A stretch of DNA of 50,308 nucleotides from Brachionus koreanus (taxonomy: Eukaryota > Rotifera > Eurotatoria > Ploima > Brachionidae). The notes beneath the pieces were generated by a model. That model made no database searches, was not told where the DNA came from, and was given only the letters and a program-made list of their open reading frames with translations. This document shows, piece after piece, positions 9,701 through 27,241 of this stretch; the stretch's first letter is position 1, and the number at the start of each line of letters is the position of its first letter. The stretch spans positions 130,113-180,420 of the forward strand of contig PJRA01000051.1 of assembly GCA_016987375.1 (NCBI GenBank), in the 5' to 3' direction. Made by a program: the position numbers and the translations under genes.

Positions 9701-12700
9701 AACTGATTATAAAAACAGAGAACTTTTCAGTTATTTATTTTAGGAAAAATTACCATGATAAAAAAAAAACTACAGATTAATCAAATAAACTAATTATAAA
9801 AAAAATTTTATTAAACTAATGAATAATTGAGAACAATAAAAAAATTGTTGAATAAAATTAATTTCGGCAACCATAGCCTCTTTTTTCTTAAAACATTTTA
9901 GTGTTACATTTTTTACAAAATTTATGATTTTGTTATTCGGACGATCAACTCATGTTAGAATTGTTTAGATAAAATGCAGTATACAGATTGTGGTGTCCAC
10001 CACAGATGTTTTTTTATATATTTATTATTTATGTGAGAGTCAAGTTATTTGTTTATTTGTTTTCTGTTCGAGCATAAGCTCCTTCAGATAAAAAATAAAA
10101 GTAAAAAATTAAATGGTACTCTATAGTACTCCGAACAAGCCTTTTTGTCAGTGGAACTGAATTATCTAGAGAATTACGAAAGTAATTTTCTAAGAGATTG
10201 CTTAGTTTGTGATCAATTTTACTAATATTTAATTTATTTTCTGCTTAATAGAATAATGATTCGGAGGAGGTTTTAGGAGGAAGCTTTAGAATGTATCTAA
10301 CAGCAGTATTTTGAATAACTTGTAATAGTTATTTTGAATAAGTTATTTATGACATCTGTGTATTTTTACTTTGTACTAATTTATTCTGACACGAGTAGAG
10401 ATAGATGGGGTGACGCGAATTGAAGAGAGCGGGTTTTTTTTGTTTTTTTGGATTAATAAATATTTGAAGATTTGGAAAAAGGAAAAGATATTCTGTCTTT
10501 TGGCTTAAAGAAGAGCAATTTCACACAGATGTCAATGATATATATGGTAGAAGTAGTAGTTTAATTTAACTGAAGGATGATGATGTATGAGAGGCGAAAC
10601 ACAATTGTGAATCCACGGTCTTTTGTTTTGGATGTTATGCTAAACGTCGTTTTCGGGTCTATTGTGCTATGTGACCAAGACCCCTCACCTATAATATGTG
10701 ACCTGGATTTGCTCACATAATTTTTAAATTGGTCACATATTTATTTTCTTGGTCACTTAATTTTTTAATTGGTCACATAAAATAAAAATCAAAATAATTA
10801 ATGATTGTATTAAAGTATGCTTAAATTTGAAGCATAGTTAAAATTTCAAAATTCACTTAATCATGATTAAAAACAAAAAAAATAAATAGTAAAATTTTTC
10901 TAAAATTTTAGTCAAAAATGAATTGTAAATCTAAAGAATATGTTAAAGATACGCCAGAGTTTAAGCGTTTTCTTCAATTACTTGATAGTGATTTGGTTGA
11001 ATATGAAAAATTTTGCACCAAAAATGGTTGCAAAAAATTTGGTCAAAATATGGAAATTGATTTTAGGAAACGATCAAAAAATAGTAATAAACGATTATTA
11101 GCTAACGGTTAAAAATACATATATCCAAAAAACATTAAGCTTATTACATTTAACTTTAATAATAGTCAAATTTAAAAAACTTATCATTTATAATAGTCAT
11201 ATTTTTTAATTTTTTTTTGGTCACATAATAAAATTTTTGGTTACGTAATTTTCTTAAAATATTTTTTATTCAATCATTTTGTCACATATTACCCCTTAGA
11301 AAATTAGGTGATTAGCACTGGTCACATATTATAGGTGAGAGGTCTTGGTCACATAACACAATAGACCCTCGTTTTCTTGCATATAATTTTATACATATTA
11401 AGGTAATGACATTAACAAGTATATTCAGTGTCTTCTTGTTTTTTAGATATCAATGAATTTCCGTTAATTTCAGCATCATCACTTTTTTTTTCTTAAATTA
11501 TTCAAAATATCTCAAAAAAATGGCTATTGCTCTAATTTATTTGTTAAAGACACCTTTAGAATCTTATTCTATATGTAACTTGTTTAATTTCTTCTAAAGT
11601 ATTCTATGAAGGGTCAAAAAGAATGCTCTCTTTTGATTTTGGTTCACAATTCATTTTTGGAATTTGTTTTTTATTTTCCAAATTAAATTTATTTAAAAAG
11701 TTTCTAATTTTCTGAAAGAGTAATATTTTAGACAAAAAAAGATAAAATGTTAATGTTTTTTGGCATTTTTTTTTCTAAAATTTGTCGTAAAGTTTACAGA
11801 CGAGCAGTTTTTAAAGAATATTAAAAATAAAAATTTCGACCCTTATATGAACTAAGTAGTATAGTTAGTATTTTTTATTTCAAATTCACTCCTTGTTAAT
11901 CTCCACACAAGTCAATCTTTTGCCTTCCTTTAGCTCTATACGTTGAATTTGAAGTGTCCATTGAAGGACTTTTTTTGGTATCATTTTTTCTCTCATTCTA
12001 AGTACATGTGCAAGCCATCGCAGTCTTTTTTCTTAATGCATTGACTTAATGTCTCTGAATTTGTTCTTTTGTTTAGGTCAGCGCTCGACAATGTCTCAGG
12101 CAAATAAAAATATAATATTTGTTTTTTTTTTTTGTTAAATTTTTATTCTAAAAAAATATTTAAATGCAATTATATTGATAAAAAATCTTCAATTTGAACA
12201 AAAAAATTTAAAATTCTTTTTAATTTAATTTCTAAAAATTTAATTTCTTTTTGGCTAACGATTTCATTTCCATATAATTTAAGATCGATCACCATTAAAC
12301 ATGCATTTTCAACTGAAATATAAATCTAAACTTTTTTTGTTAATTCTAAACTCAGTCGACTGTTGACAAAAAATTAGCTGAATGTATTCAGATATCAATT
12401 TGCTATTAACCTTTAATATTGTGCTGAAACTATCTTATTTCTAACAAATGTTTGACTGAAACAAACTTATAAATTTGAAGTCTTAAAAAAAAAGCTTAAA
12501 TATTTGTTCAAAATAAAAACAAAAATAATCTAAAAAAATGTTTATTAGAAATAAATTTAAAAAATTTTAAAAGAGAATGATGCAAAAATTGGACAATGAA
12601 GTTAAAATGCTGCGTCAAGAGTTGGCCATGCATGACACACTAACAAACACCAAGAATCATTCATACGAGCCATTGTCCGAACATCAACTGTTCGAAATTG

Positions 12701-15700
12701 AGAACCAGTGTCGACGCTTCATCGAGGGAAATTTGGATGATATTGAAATTGTGAATGTGAGGCAAATAAGAGCAACTTTTAGCGCTTTTAAGCGAATATG
12801 CAAGCTAATGGAAAAAGACGTCGAAGCTAAACTGAGGGAAAAATATACTTTGTTTGACAAAAACGACATAGACCAGATTAATGAGGCCCAAAAGGCCGGA
12901 TACTCAATGGTAGAAGATTCTTCTCTGGTTGGCGAAACTGATGGACAAGGCTTTGGTGTTGGCTATGCTGGCAAAGATTTGCGCGTCAACAAAAACGAAC
13001 TGTTGAAAATAACGAAAAAAAATCGCCTCAAAAATAGCACTAAGAGCTCGTCGCCTGTACCCGATGCCAAAGCATTGGCCAAAGCGGCTAGCAAAGACTT
13101 TAACGAGTCTATTAAAAAAGACTCTGGATCGTTGACACAAACTTCAAAAGACTTTCAACGTCTATCGTAATCTTTAACTAATAAAAATAACTAAAATTAT
13201 TTTAAATTGAAATAAAAGGACACCGCCGTCCAAAAATGCTGCTTTTGAAGAATTCAAGGCTGAAAGAGGAAATGAAATAAATCGCATCTGGAACGAGAAC
13301 AAAGGTTTGGATTAATTTTTTACAAAATTAATTATATAATTACATATTTGTTGGTGTTGTTGTTGTTTTTAGATATTTTGACTAGCAAGAGACGTCAATA
13401 TAGTGATTTGGCTCATAAAATAAATGAGACCAAATCGCTTATTGATCATACTAGAGCTGAAGTTGACCGCAAACGAAATGAAAGATATCAGCTAGGAGAG
13501 TTTGTGAATGAAATTGGAGAGACAGTAATTGACGAGGAGGAGTTTGCGCTAATCAAAAATCTGCAAGATCTTAAGTCCAGATACAGAGACGATTTTGATC
13601 GATGGAGAGAGCTCAAGGCCGAAATTGTTTATTGTCAAAATTTGGTCGAACAGTGCCGACAACGACTAATTCAAGGTTTGATCTCAGAATTTATACAATC
13701 ATTTACTTTACTTTTATTATAAAAAAACAGCATCTGCTTTTTTTACATTAGTTAATTGCAGATGTTGATGTGTCTGTGAAAATCACTAAGAACAGCTAAT
13801 TGATCAAAAGTAGTCTTATTCTATCGCAGTAAAAGCCACATTATTTTCTAACTTTTATTCTAACTAAATTCATTCCAATTAAAACAAAAATAACTGATAT
13901 CCATAATTCACTTGAAACTTTAATGTTAAGTTAAGTTGAGCAATAAATTTTCGAATGGAAGTTAGAATATCAATATTGACCAAAAATTGATGATTTAAAT
14001 TTAAATAATGAAGAAAAAGTCAAGCCAATACTAAAAACTTAAAAAAAATAATTATCAAATAAGAAACGAGGCCTTAATTAAATCAAAATAAAAATAAAAT
14101 AAAGTAGATTTAATTTAAAAAAAGAAAAAAGGTAAAATTAAATAGAGGCTAACAGGATACATATGTTTAAATATCTGATGGCTCACGAAAAAAGGAGGAA
14201 ATAATATGGTACTAACAATTGCACAATCGAGTAGGACAGACTTGATTTTAAGTCACAGCTTTAAGTCTAAGTTACAAAAATTTAAGTCCAAGTTGTTGTG
14301 ATATAGCCACATCTCTGTCGATATCACTGGATTAGTTAAATAACTAAACCCTGAGCGTCTAAGTTAGAATGGAGCATAAATAGCTGCTCCTAAACGTCTA
14401 ACGAGGGCCCAACATCTTATTTAATTATTTCATCGATCAAATGTTATCTGTATGTACTGAATTGAAAGTTGGTGCAGAGATTGGTGAAATAAATTTGTCG
14501 GTTCTTGCCTACTGTGACGATATAGTCTTATTATCACTATCCGAAAAACACATTAAAATTTTGCTAAGAACTTGTGAAAATTATGCCAAGGACTGGAAAA
14601 TCGAATTCAATGCCTCTATATCGGCATCAATCCTATTCGAAAAAAAAGTACAAGTTCTAGAACAGAATTTAAATTAAATGGCTCTACGATTCCAAAAGTA
14701 CAAAGTTTGATTTATCTTGGCCTACCTATTGGAAATCAAAAATCAATAAAAGATTCCGTGGAAAATAAGATGAAAAAAGTTTTTACTCTTTAAATAGTGT
14801 TGGATGCAAATCAAAATTAATGAACCCAGAAACTATAGCTTTCTTATACAAACAGTTATGTCAATCAATCTTTAGATATCATTTAGATAATGTCTTCATT
14901 TATGAAAAGAGTTTAAAGGTATTTGATAAAAGGCAAAATGTTTTAATAAAACGATTTATTGGGCTCAGTAAATTTAGGAAAACAAAACCTTTGAACAAAG
15001 CATTAAAATTGAAGTCAATTAGACAAATTTATTATAAGCATAAAATATTCTTTGTCAAAAAAATTTTTAATAATCAATTATGTAAAAACGTTTTTGAATA
15101 CTTAAGGAAAGATTATAAGATATTTGATAGAGAGATAACTTCTTTTATTAAACAGTTATTAAAAGTAGAAGATATGACTCATATAAATTGAACTGAATAC
15201 GATTTAGCGTTCAGTGTTCATGTAGCAAATCTGGACTAACCGACTAGATAAAATACTATTTTTATTTAATAGGATATTGTATATTGAATACTCTTTGATA
15301 AAAAAAAATTTTCTATGACTGGTCCCGGTCATTTTTGATCCTGTAGCGCTCAAAATCGTAGACATTTCCCTAGTAGTCGCTATTAAAGCCGGTGAAGATG
15401 TGATATGGCGACATCTCTGTCATAAATAGCTGCTCCTAGACGTCTAACGAGGAGATCGCATAGACGGGCCCCGATGTAAACATTACAGTTGTGACTTAAA
15501 AAAAAGGTTAAATTCAGATAAAATTAAAAAAAATGATTTTATATATAAAAATTTCAAATTTATTTTTGTTGTTTTATAATTTCTTAAAAAATAAAAATTC
15601 TAATTTAAAATTCAAAATAAGAAAAAAAAATTTTAGGTATTGACTTGACTTGACTTAAGATTTGAGACTTAAAAAAACAAGCCTGTAGTAGGATATTCAA

Positions 15701-16762
15701 TTTATCATGATTCGAAACCTTCCTTTTTTCAAACTTCAAAAGATCTGCTTAATTTTGAATAACTTGTAATTTTTTTATGCTGGTTTTTGAAAATGAATTT
15801 AAACAGCGAAAACAATAATCCATTATTGATCCTATCAAAGATATGTATAGGTTACACAATGTTTTGGCTTCAGACCCCATTTTCTATATGATAGATATTT
15901 TTATTATGTTAAGTCTTGAATTACAATGTTTATTTAAATCATTCAGCATTGACTTAAATGTAAGCTAAATGCCACTACAACTTAACTTTTTCCTCACGAT
16001 TTTAATTATAATTGAAAATTTTAGGGTCAAAGTTGATCTTAAATTGTAACACAAAAATGACTTTATGACAGAAGCTTTTATTTTCCATTTGAAAAGCAAC
16101 TTCTCAATTTCTTTTAGGTATTTATTTATCATATTTTAGAGATTACCTTCCTTATTAAAAATGAAGAAAGTTGCCAAATCGTCTGCAAAAAAAGGCTACT
16201 AATCAATATTTTATTTTACTTAAACATGTTAACTAAATTTTAATAGATCAAAATTAATAAACTTATAATTATAATTAAAAATTACTTCTATTTTCATTAC
16301 ATTTAGAATTTGACGCTTGGTACAATGAAACGTATTTAAATTCAGGCCTTTACAAAGAGCATGAGGGTAATTTTGGAAGTGGTGTATTCAAACAATATGT
16401 AATATTTTCTAATCTAACATATTTTTTAAAAATAAAATTAAAAAATTTTAAATTTCTAAAGGAAGACGCGATTGAAAAATTTGAGCGCATGCAGATCGAA
16501 AATATGTCCAGTGATTTAGAAAGTGTGCCCTTCAATACAGCTCGAAATAGAACTGATAAACGAGTTATTTCCCGTCTTGATTTAATAATAGTAAATTAAT
16601 CTTAATATTTAGAAAGTTTACAATGATTCAATGGAAAAATCTGCTCACCATTATGTTTCTTCAGCTGGTTTTAGCTCCTCTGCCAATCCACACACATACC
16701 AACTTGGCACTCCGATGAGAAAATTGGCCAATCCGCCACCAGGCAAACTGACAGTTTCATAA
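6782..16762 (+). CDS. KIF9: Kinesin-like protein KIF9 (kinesin-9), 12 exons, complete
   Basis: Plus-end kinesin of motile cilia and flagella; the family works at the central apparatus (Chlamydomonas KLP1, mammalian KIF9). Model: join 6782-6880, 6935-7257, 8767-8950, 9008-9184, 9238-9450, 9503-9580, 12574-13166, 13219-13304, 13373-13675, 16307-16366, 16466-16563, 16613-16762; all phases agree and give 787 residues, close to human KIF9. Motor domain about 1-345: P-loop GQTGAGKT (96-103), switch I SSRSH (218-222), switch II LVDLAGSE (247-254). Family-specific blocks follow: LDNEVKMLRQELAMHDTLTN, REKYTLFDKND, GETDGQGFGVG, TPPSKNAAFEEFK, GNEINRIWNENK and IVYCQNLVEQCRQRL in coiled coil. The splice sites bounding exons 10-12 are least certain. 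Introns 2, 6 and 9 (1.5, 3.0, 2.6 kb) hold mobile elements; the others are 49-99 nt. AATAAA at 16834. Confidence 0.94.
7340..7480 (-). mobile_element. Copy of the ~140-bp T-run-ended element (KIF9 intron 2)
   Basis: Reverse complement of the insertion at 21088-21227: both share GCTTCAxATAATCTTCA, CTTAAGCCAACTATCACTTA and CTGCATTTATGGCATAAC. An A-run on the + strand (about 7335-7343) corresponds to the T-run end. No clear target duplication was found here. Confidence 0.65.
7682..8329 (+). repeat. Dispersed repeat, copy 1 (KIF9 intron 2)
   Basis: Collinear with the reverse complement of 20690-21395. Shared landmarks are ACAGAGTTAAATACTAG, GATGTGATGAGATAGATATC and TTGTCTTCGAGAAGATTAA. This copy lacks the 140-bp insertion of the other and so shows the empty site. 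It has the foldback 8095-8196 inside, for which I saw no counterpart in the other copy. Family unknown; no coding frame. Confidence 0.7.
8095..8196. repeat. Small foldback element with CCGAATTTA ends
   Basis: Inverted ends CCGAATTTAGTGACATG (8097) and its near-complement ending AAATTCGG (about 8193). A 22-bp perfect palindrome centred on GAGTACTC lies at 8117-8138. Looks like a miniature inverted-repeat element inside repeat copy 1. Confidence 0.55.
8416..8635. mobile_element. piggyBac-type MITE with TTAA flanks (KIF9 intron 2)
   Basis: TTAA at 8416-8419 and 8632-8635 flank perfect 15-bp inverted termini CACTAGAAGCACCAA. The interior (212 bp with termini) is A/T-rich and non-coding. TTAA duplication with short CACTAG-type termini is the signature of piggyBac-like transposons, so this is a non-autonomous derivative. 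A degenerate relative is at 16880-17045. Confidence 0.8.
10647..11376. mobile_element. 714-bp inverted-repeat DNA element with 8-bp target duplication
   Basis: TCGTTTTC is repeated at 10647-10654 and 11369-11376. Between them the element (10655-11368) has inverted termini of about 49 bp beginning GGGTCTATTGTG, with two mismatches by eye. Subterminal copies of GGTCACATA recur on both sides (10705-10780 and 11215-11330). An 8-bp duplication points to hAT, Merlin or P-type transposons; the long termini fit a MITE-like derivative. It contains a 64-codon frame (10918-11112). It sits in KIF9 intron 6. Confidence 0.85.
10918..11112 (+). pseudogene. 64-codon frame inside the 714-bp element
   Basis: Frame starting MNCKSKEYVKDTPEF and rich in Lys, Asp, Glu and Asn, with two cysteines in CTKNGC. 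I do not recognise it. It could be a leftover exon of the mother transposon, a captured host exon or chance; an in-frame ATG and balanced polar composition in such AT-rich DNA are only weak support. Confidence 0.3.
11885..12062 (-). mobile_element. LINE fragment (C-terminal region), KIF9 intron 6
   Basis: Minus-strand translation gives RLRWLAHVLRMREKMIPKKV then LQWTL, the block found downstream of reverse transcriptase in many non-LTR retrotransposons. Only the end is present, and the downstream sequence no longer matches well. The same block recurs, more broken, at 23320-23560. Confidence 0.75.
14404..15190 (+). mobile_element. 5'-truncated, frameshifted LINE (RT to C-terminus), KIF9 intron 9
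   Basis: Starts inside the GGPTS block (GGGCCCAACATCT), shifts frame, then reads FIDQMLS, AEIGEINLSVLAYCDDIVLL (the YxDD catalytic box as YCDD), a C-terminal YLGLPIGNQ block (about 14717-14745) and a later frame at 14820-15191 ending VEDMTHIN. Several frame breaks mean it is dead. Related direct repeats flank it (14300-14405 and 15402-15452). Confidence 0.8.
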
Positions 16763-16879
16763 AAAACAGATTAAATGATTTAAATTTTTGAAAATTAGGC
16801 TTCTTTATTTTTATTTAAAATTTTAATTAATTAAATAAAATCTAAATCACATTTTTAATTCAATTTCAAACTTTCATTC

Positions 16880-17045
16880 AAAAGACTAGAAGCACTGAGC
16901 ATTTTTTCATGTTTTTTTTTATTCAAAAATACATTATAAAAAAAATATAATAATTTATAAATTTATATCATTTTTAAAGAAAATTTTAAAATCTACATAA
17001 TTCAAAAAAAAATATATTTGAAAGGAGGATTTAAAAATTTTTAAA
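16880..17045 (-). mobile_element. Degenerate relative of the piggyBac-type MITE
   Basis: On the minus strand it follows 8455-8627 closely: TTTTTAAATCCTC, GAATTATGTAGATTTTAAAA, TTTCTTTAAAAATGATAT and GAAAAAATGCTCAGTGCTTC. One terminus has decayed (CTAGAAGCAC kept, CACTAG lost) and the other is missing, with no TTAA pair. Confidence 0.65.
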
Positions 17046-17306
17046 GATGAAATATACTTGTTTATTAAAAATATGAATTTGAAGGTAGACTCCTTTAACT
17101 TTTAGAAAATATTAAATGGTCTTCTAAATAAATAGTTTTTTTAAATTAATGTATTATATTTTCATATCTAACCAGCTGGATAAAATACAATAGATTTATT
17201 TAAAAAATTTTAAGAACGGAATCTTTATTTACAGTTGTTCTTTGTCACTAAAAAGCGAAAAAAAGAAAAAATATTTATACAAGAAACAAAATCATATATT
17301 TTTGTT

Positions 17307-17373
17307 TTAACACTTATCGGTCCAAAACCAAAAAAATAACGTAAACGGCCAAAACCGGGTCAAAAATGACCCG
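17307..17373. repeat. GC-richer islet with TTAA-CACT start and palindrome
   Basis: TTAACACTTATCGGTCC at 17307 is followed by ACGGCC and the palindrome CGGGTCAAAAATGACCCG (17356-17373). It resembles one end of a piggyBac-type element, but no partner end was found. Confidence 0.35.
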
Positions 17374-17779
17374 TTATAAAAAAATAATTATAACATTAAT
17401 TAATATTATAAGACCTATTCAGAATTTATATCCTTTTTTAGAAGTTAATTTTTTTTGTTAAAGTTAAGCTAATAATCAATTAAGGGTTTGTCAAAAATCA
17501 ATTATCAAACAATTTTATTTCAAAGGAAAGTATTTTCGGTATTTGAAAGTTAATTAGAATACATTTTCTGATAAAATCATCACTTTTCATTCAACAATAA
17601 AAAATACAAAAAAAAGCTATTGTTAAATTAATTTTCCTAAATTTTTTTCTCACGAGTCTATGAGAATCAATTTTATAATTAGATAAATCAACAAAACAAG
17701 TAAACTAAAGTAAATAAATCAAAGTCTTGCTCAATGATTTTTACTAAAAACAACAAAGAAAGTTCTTTTTGTAATTTAA

Positions 17780-18330
17780 AATCGAATACCAAAAAGAAAT
17801 AAAGTTCCTAGGTATTAAATTCGATTCTAACCTTTTCTTCAATGATTCAAGAAATTAAAGAACGTTGCATTTCAAGGCTAAACTTAATCAAAATCTTGTT
17901 AAATAAAAAATGGGGCCTTGACTTTAGATCTTTAGGAAACCTTTATAAGTCTTTGATTGGATCTATTCTAGACTGTTCTTTCCTTTTTCTTAACTCTCTT
18001 TCAGAAACTAGTTTAAAAAGATTCGAAGTAATCAAAAACTCAGCGGTTCGTTCTATATTAAAATTAAGATATGATACTCCCTCCAACATATTGCATCATG
18101 AGTCATATATTAGATTTAAACTACTGACAGTCTCAAATCGACTTTTTGAGTTAAGTGAGATTTTATACCAGGACTGAGCCACTCTGTTCTGTTATATTCT
18201 TCCACTAGTTCTCATACTGGTGGAAGAATATAACAAAGGTTTCAAATCAAGAAATATCGAGTACCCAACTCCATTGTGTAATTGCTATCTTACTATTTCC
18301 TCTTTTTTTCCTAATTCATCAAATATATAA
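17780..18330 (+). mobile_element. LINE 3' fragment with hairpin and tail
   Basis: Reads KIEYQKEIKFLGIKFDSNL, shifts frame near 17842, then KERCISRLNLIKILL, WGLDF, LGNLYKSLIGSILDCS and FEVIKNSAVRSILKLRYDTP, the typical thumb/C-terminal region after a non-LTR reverse transcriptase, ending at TGA 18175-18177. The 3' untranslated part has a 20-bp hairpin (18190-18235) and a tail beginning AAAGGTTTCAAATCAA that recurs at 21540-21640. Confidence 0.8.
18190..18235. repeat. 20-bp hairpin in LINE 3' region
   Basis: Left arm 18190-18209 and right arm 18216-18235 pair over 20 bp with one mismatch around a 6-nt loop (TCTCAT); the core is TGTTATATTCTTCCAC. Lying just after the reading frame, it may be the RNA structure by which the LINE enzyme recognises its template. 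Confidence 0.75.
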
Positions 18331-19489
18331 AAAAGTATTCTGTTTCTCTCTATCTTAATTTATCTAATTTTGATTTTAATATTTCTCTATTATTTAATTT
18401 AACTTATTTTTACTTTATTTTTTTCTTATTTTTTTTTTATTTTATTCTATTTAACTTTATTTTGATTTTTTTTACTTTATTTTATTTTTATTTTTAATCT
18501 GAAGGAGGTAAATACAAAAATAAGTAATTTAGAATATTTATTTAGAATAAATTAACAATTAAAATACTTTATTAATTTTATGTTTTAGACTTAATAAATT
18601 GTAAGAAAACAAAAAACAAATTAAAAAATAACATAAATAAAAATAAACATGTTGAGGCAACTCTACTTTTTATTTATCGACTTTTAATTTTTTAAAAGAC
18701 TCACAACTAGATTTTAGTTGTTTTTTTTTTTGTTAATTTAAAAAAATTATAAAAATACAAGAGTATAAATAAAATGATTAAGTTCAAGTAATTGCACGTC
18801 AATTTTGAATAAAAACGATTTACGAATTTTATTTAGGAATTTATAAGTAAATGAATTCAAATGAAAAAAAAAAAAGTAAAATAAAATAAAATAGAGTTTA
18901 ATTTTGATATTAAAATAAACAAAAAAAAATTGTATAAAAATCGTTTTTTATAATTCGCACATTTTCTCTTGGCCCCAAAACGAACAAACAAACGATCACA
19001 GCAACAATCATGGTCAAGCCAGTCATTGCATTTCAACCAAAACAATAAATAAGTGAGCCACTAGTCGCTGTCACAACATTCATTTTTCAAACGAAAAAAA
19101 AACCCAATATGCCTAATTTGCCCAGTAGTCACATTCAAGCACCATTGATTGCACTTGAACCCAACTAGATTAACCATCTAACTAACCCCAATTTCGCTCT
19201 TGAAATTACATTCAAAATTTTAAAAGACACGTTTGCTTATTTGTAAATTTGTAATGTTCTTGTTTTTTTTTTAAATAATAATAATAATAATAATAAAAAT
19301 AGTAATAATAGTAAATATAATAAAATAAAATAAACAAAATTATTACATAAATTTCTAGTTGAATTGAAAATTCTAAAAATTCATATCAAAAAAAAATCAA
19401 GAGTGAAAAAAAAATAAAAATTTAATTTTAAATTATAAATATTTATGTATTAATTAATGTTATGTGTATGTGTTTGTATGTGAGTGTGT

Positions 19490-27223
<7,734 letters not shown>

Positions 27224-27241
27224 TCAGTAAATGTAGTCCAT
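27224..27241 (-). promoter_or_regulatory. Minimal upstream ORF before par-1 start
   Basis: ATG-GAC-TAC-ATT-TAC-TGA on the minus strand, in frame with and 33 nt before the par-1 ATG. If the transcript includes it, it could reduce initiation. It is too short to be evidence by itself. Confidence 0.3.

Larger units (their letters stand above)
16763..19489. other. Spacer between KIF9 and par-1 3' ends
   Basis: Convergent intergenic region. It holds a degenerate MITE (16880-17045), a short GC-rich palindromic islet (17307-17373), a LINE fragment with hairpin and tail (17780-18330), a T-rich low-complexity tract (about 18340-18500) and a TAA microsatellite (19278-19299). No other gene is seen; the minus-strand frame near 18857-19045 is AT-biased noise. 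Confidence 0.6.

Noticed and set aside
16461..16466. Acceptor CTAAAG before GAAGACGCG for KIF9 exon 11
   Set aside because: It would put a stop codon after four codons; the AG five bases later keeps the frame (DAIEKFERMQ).
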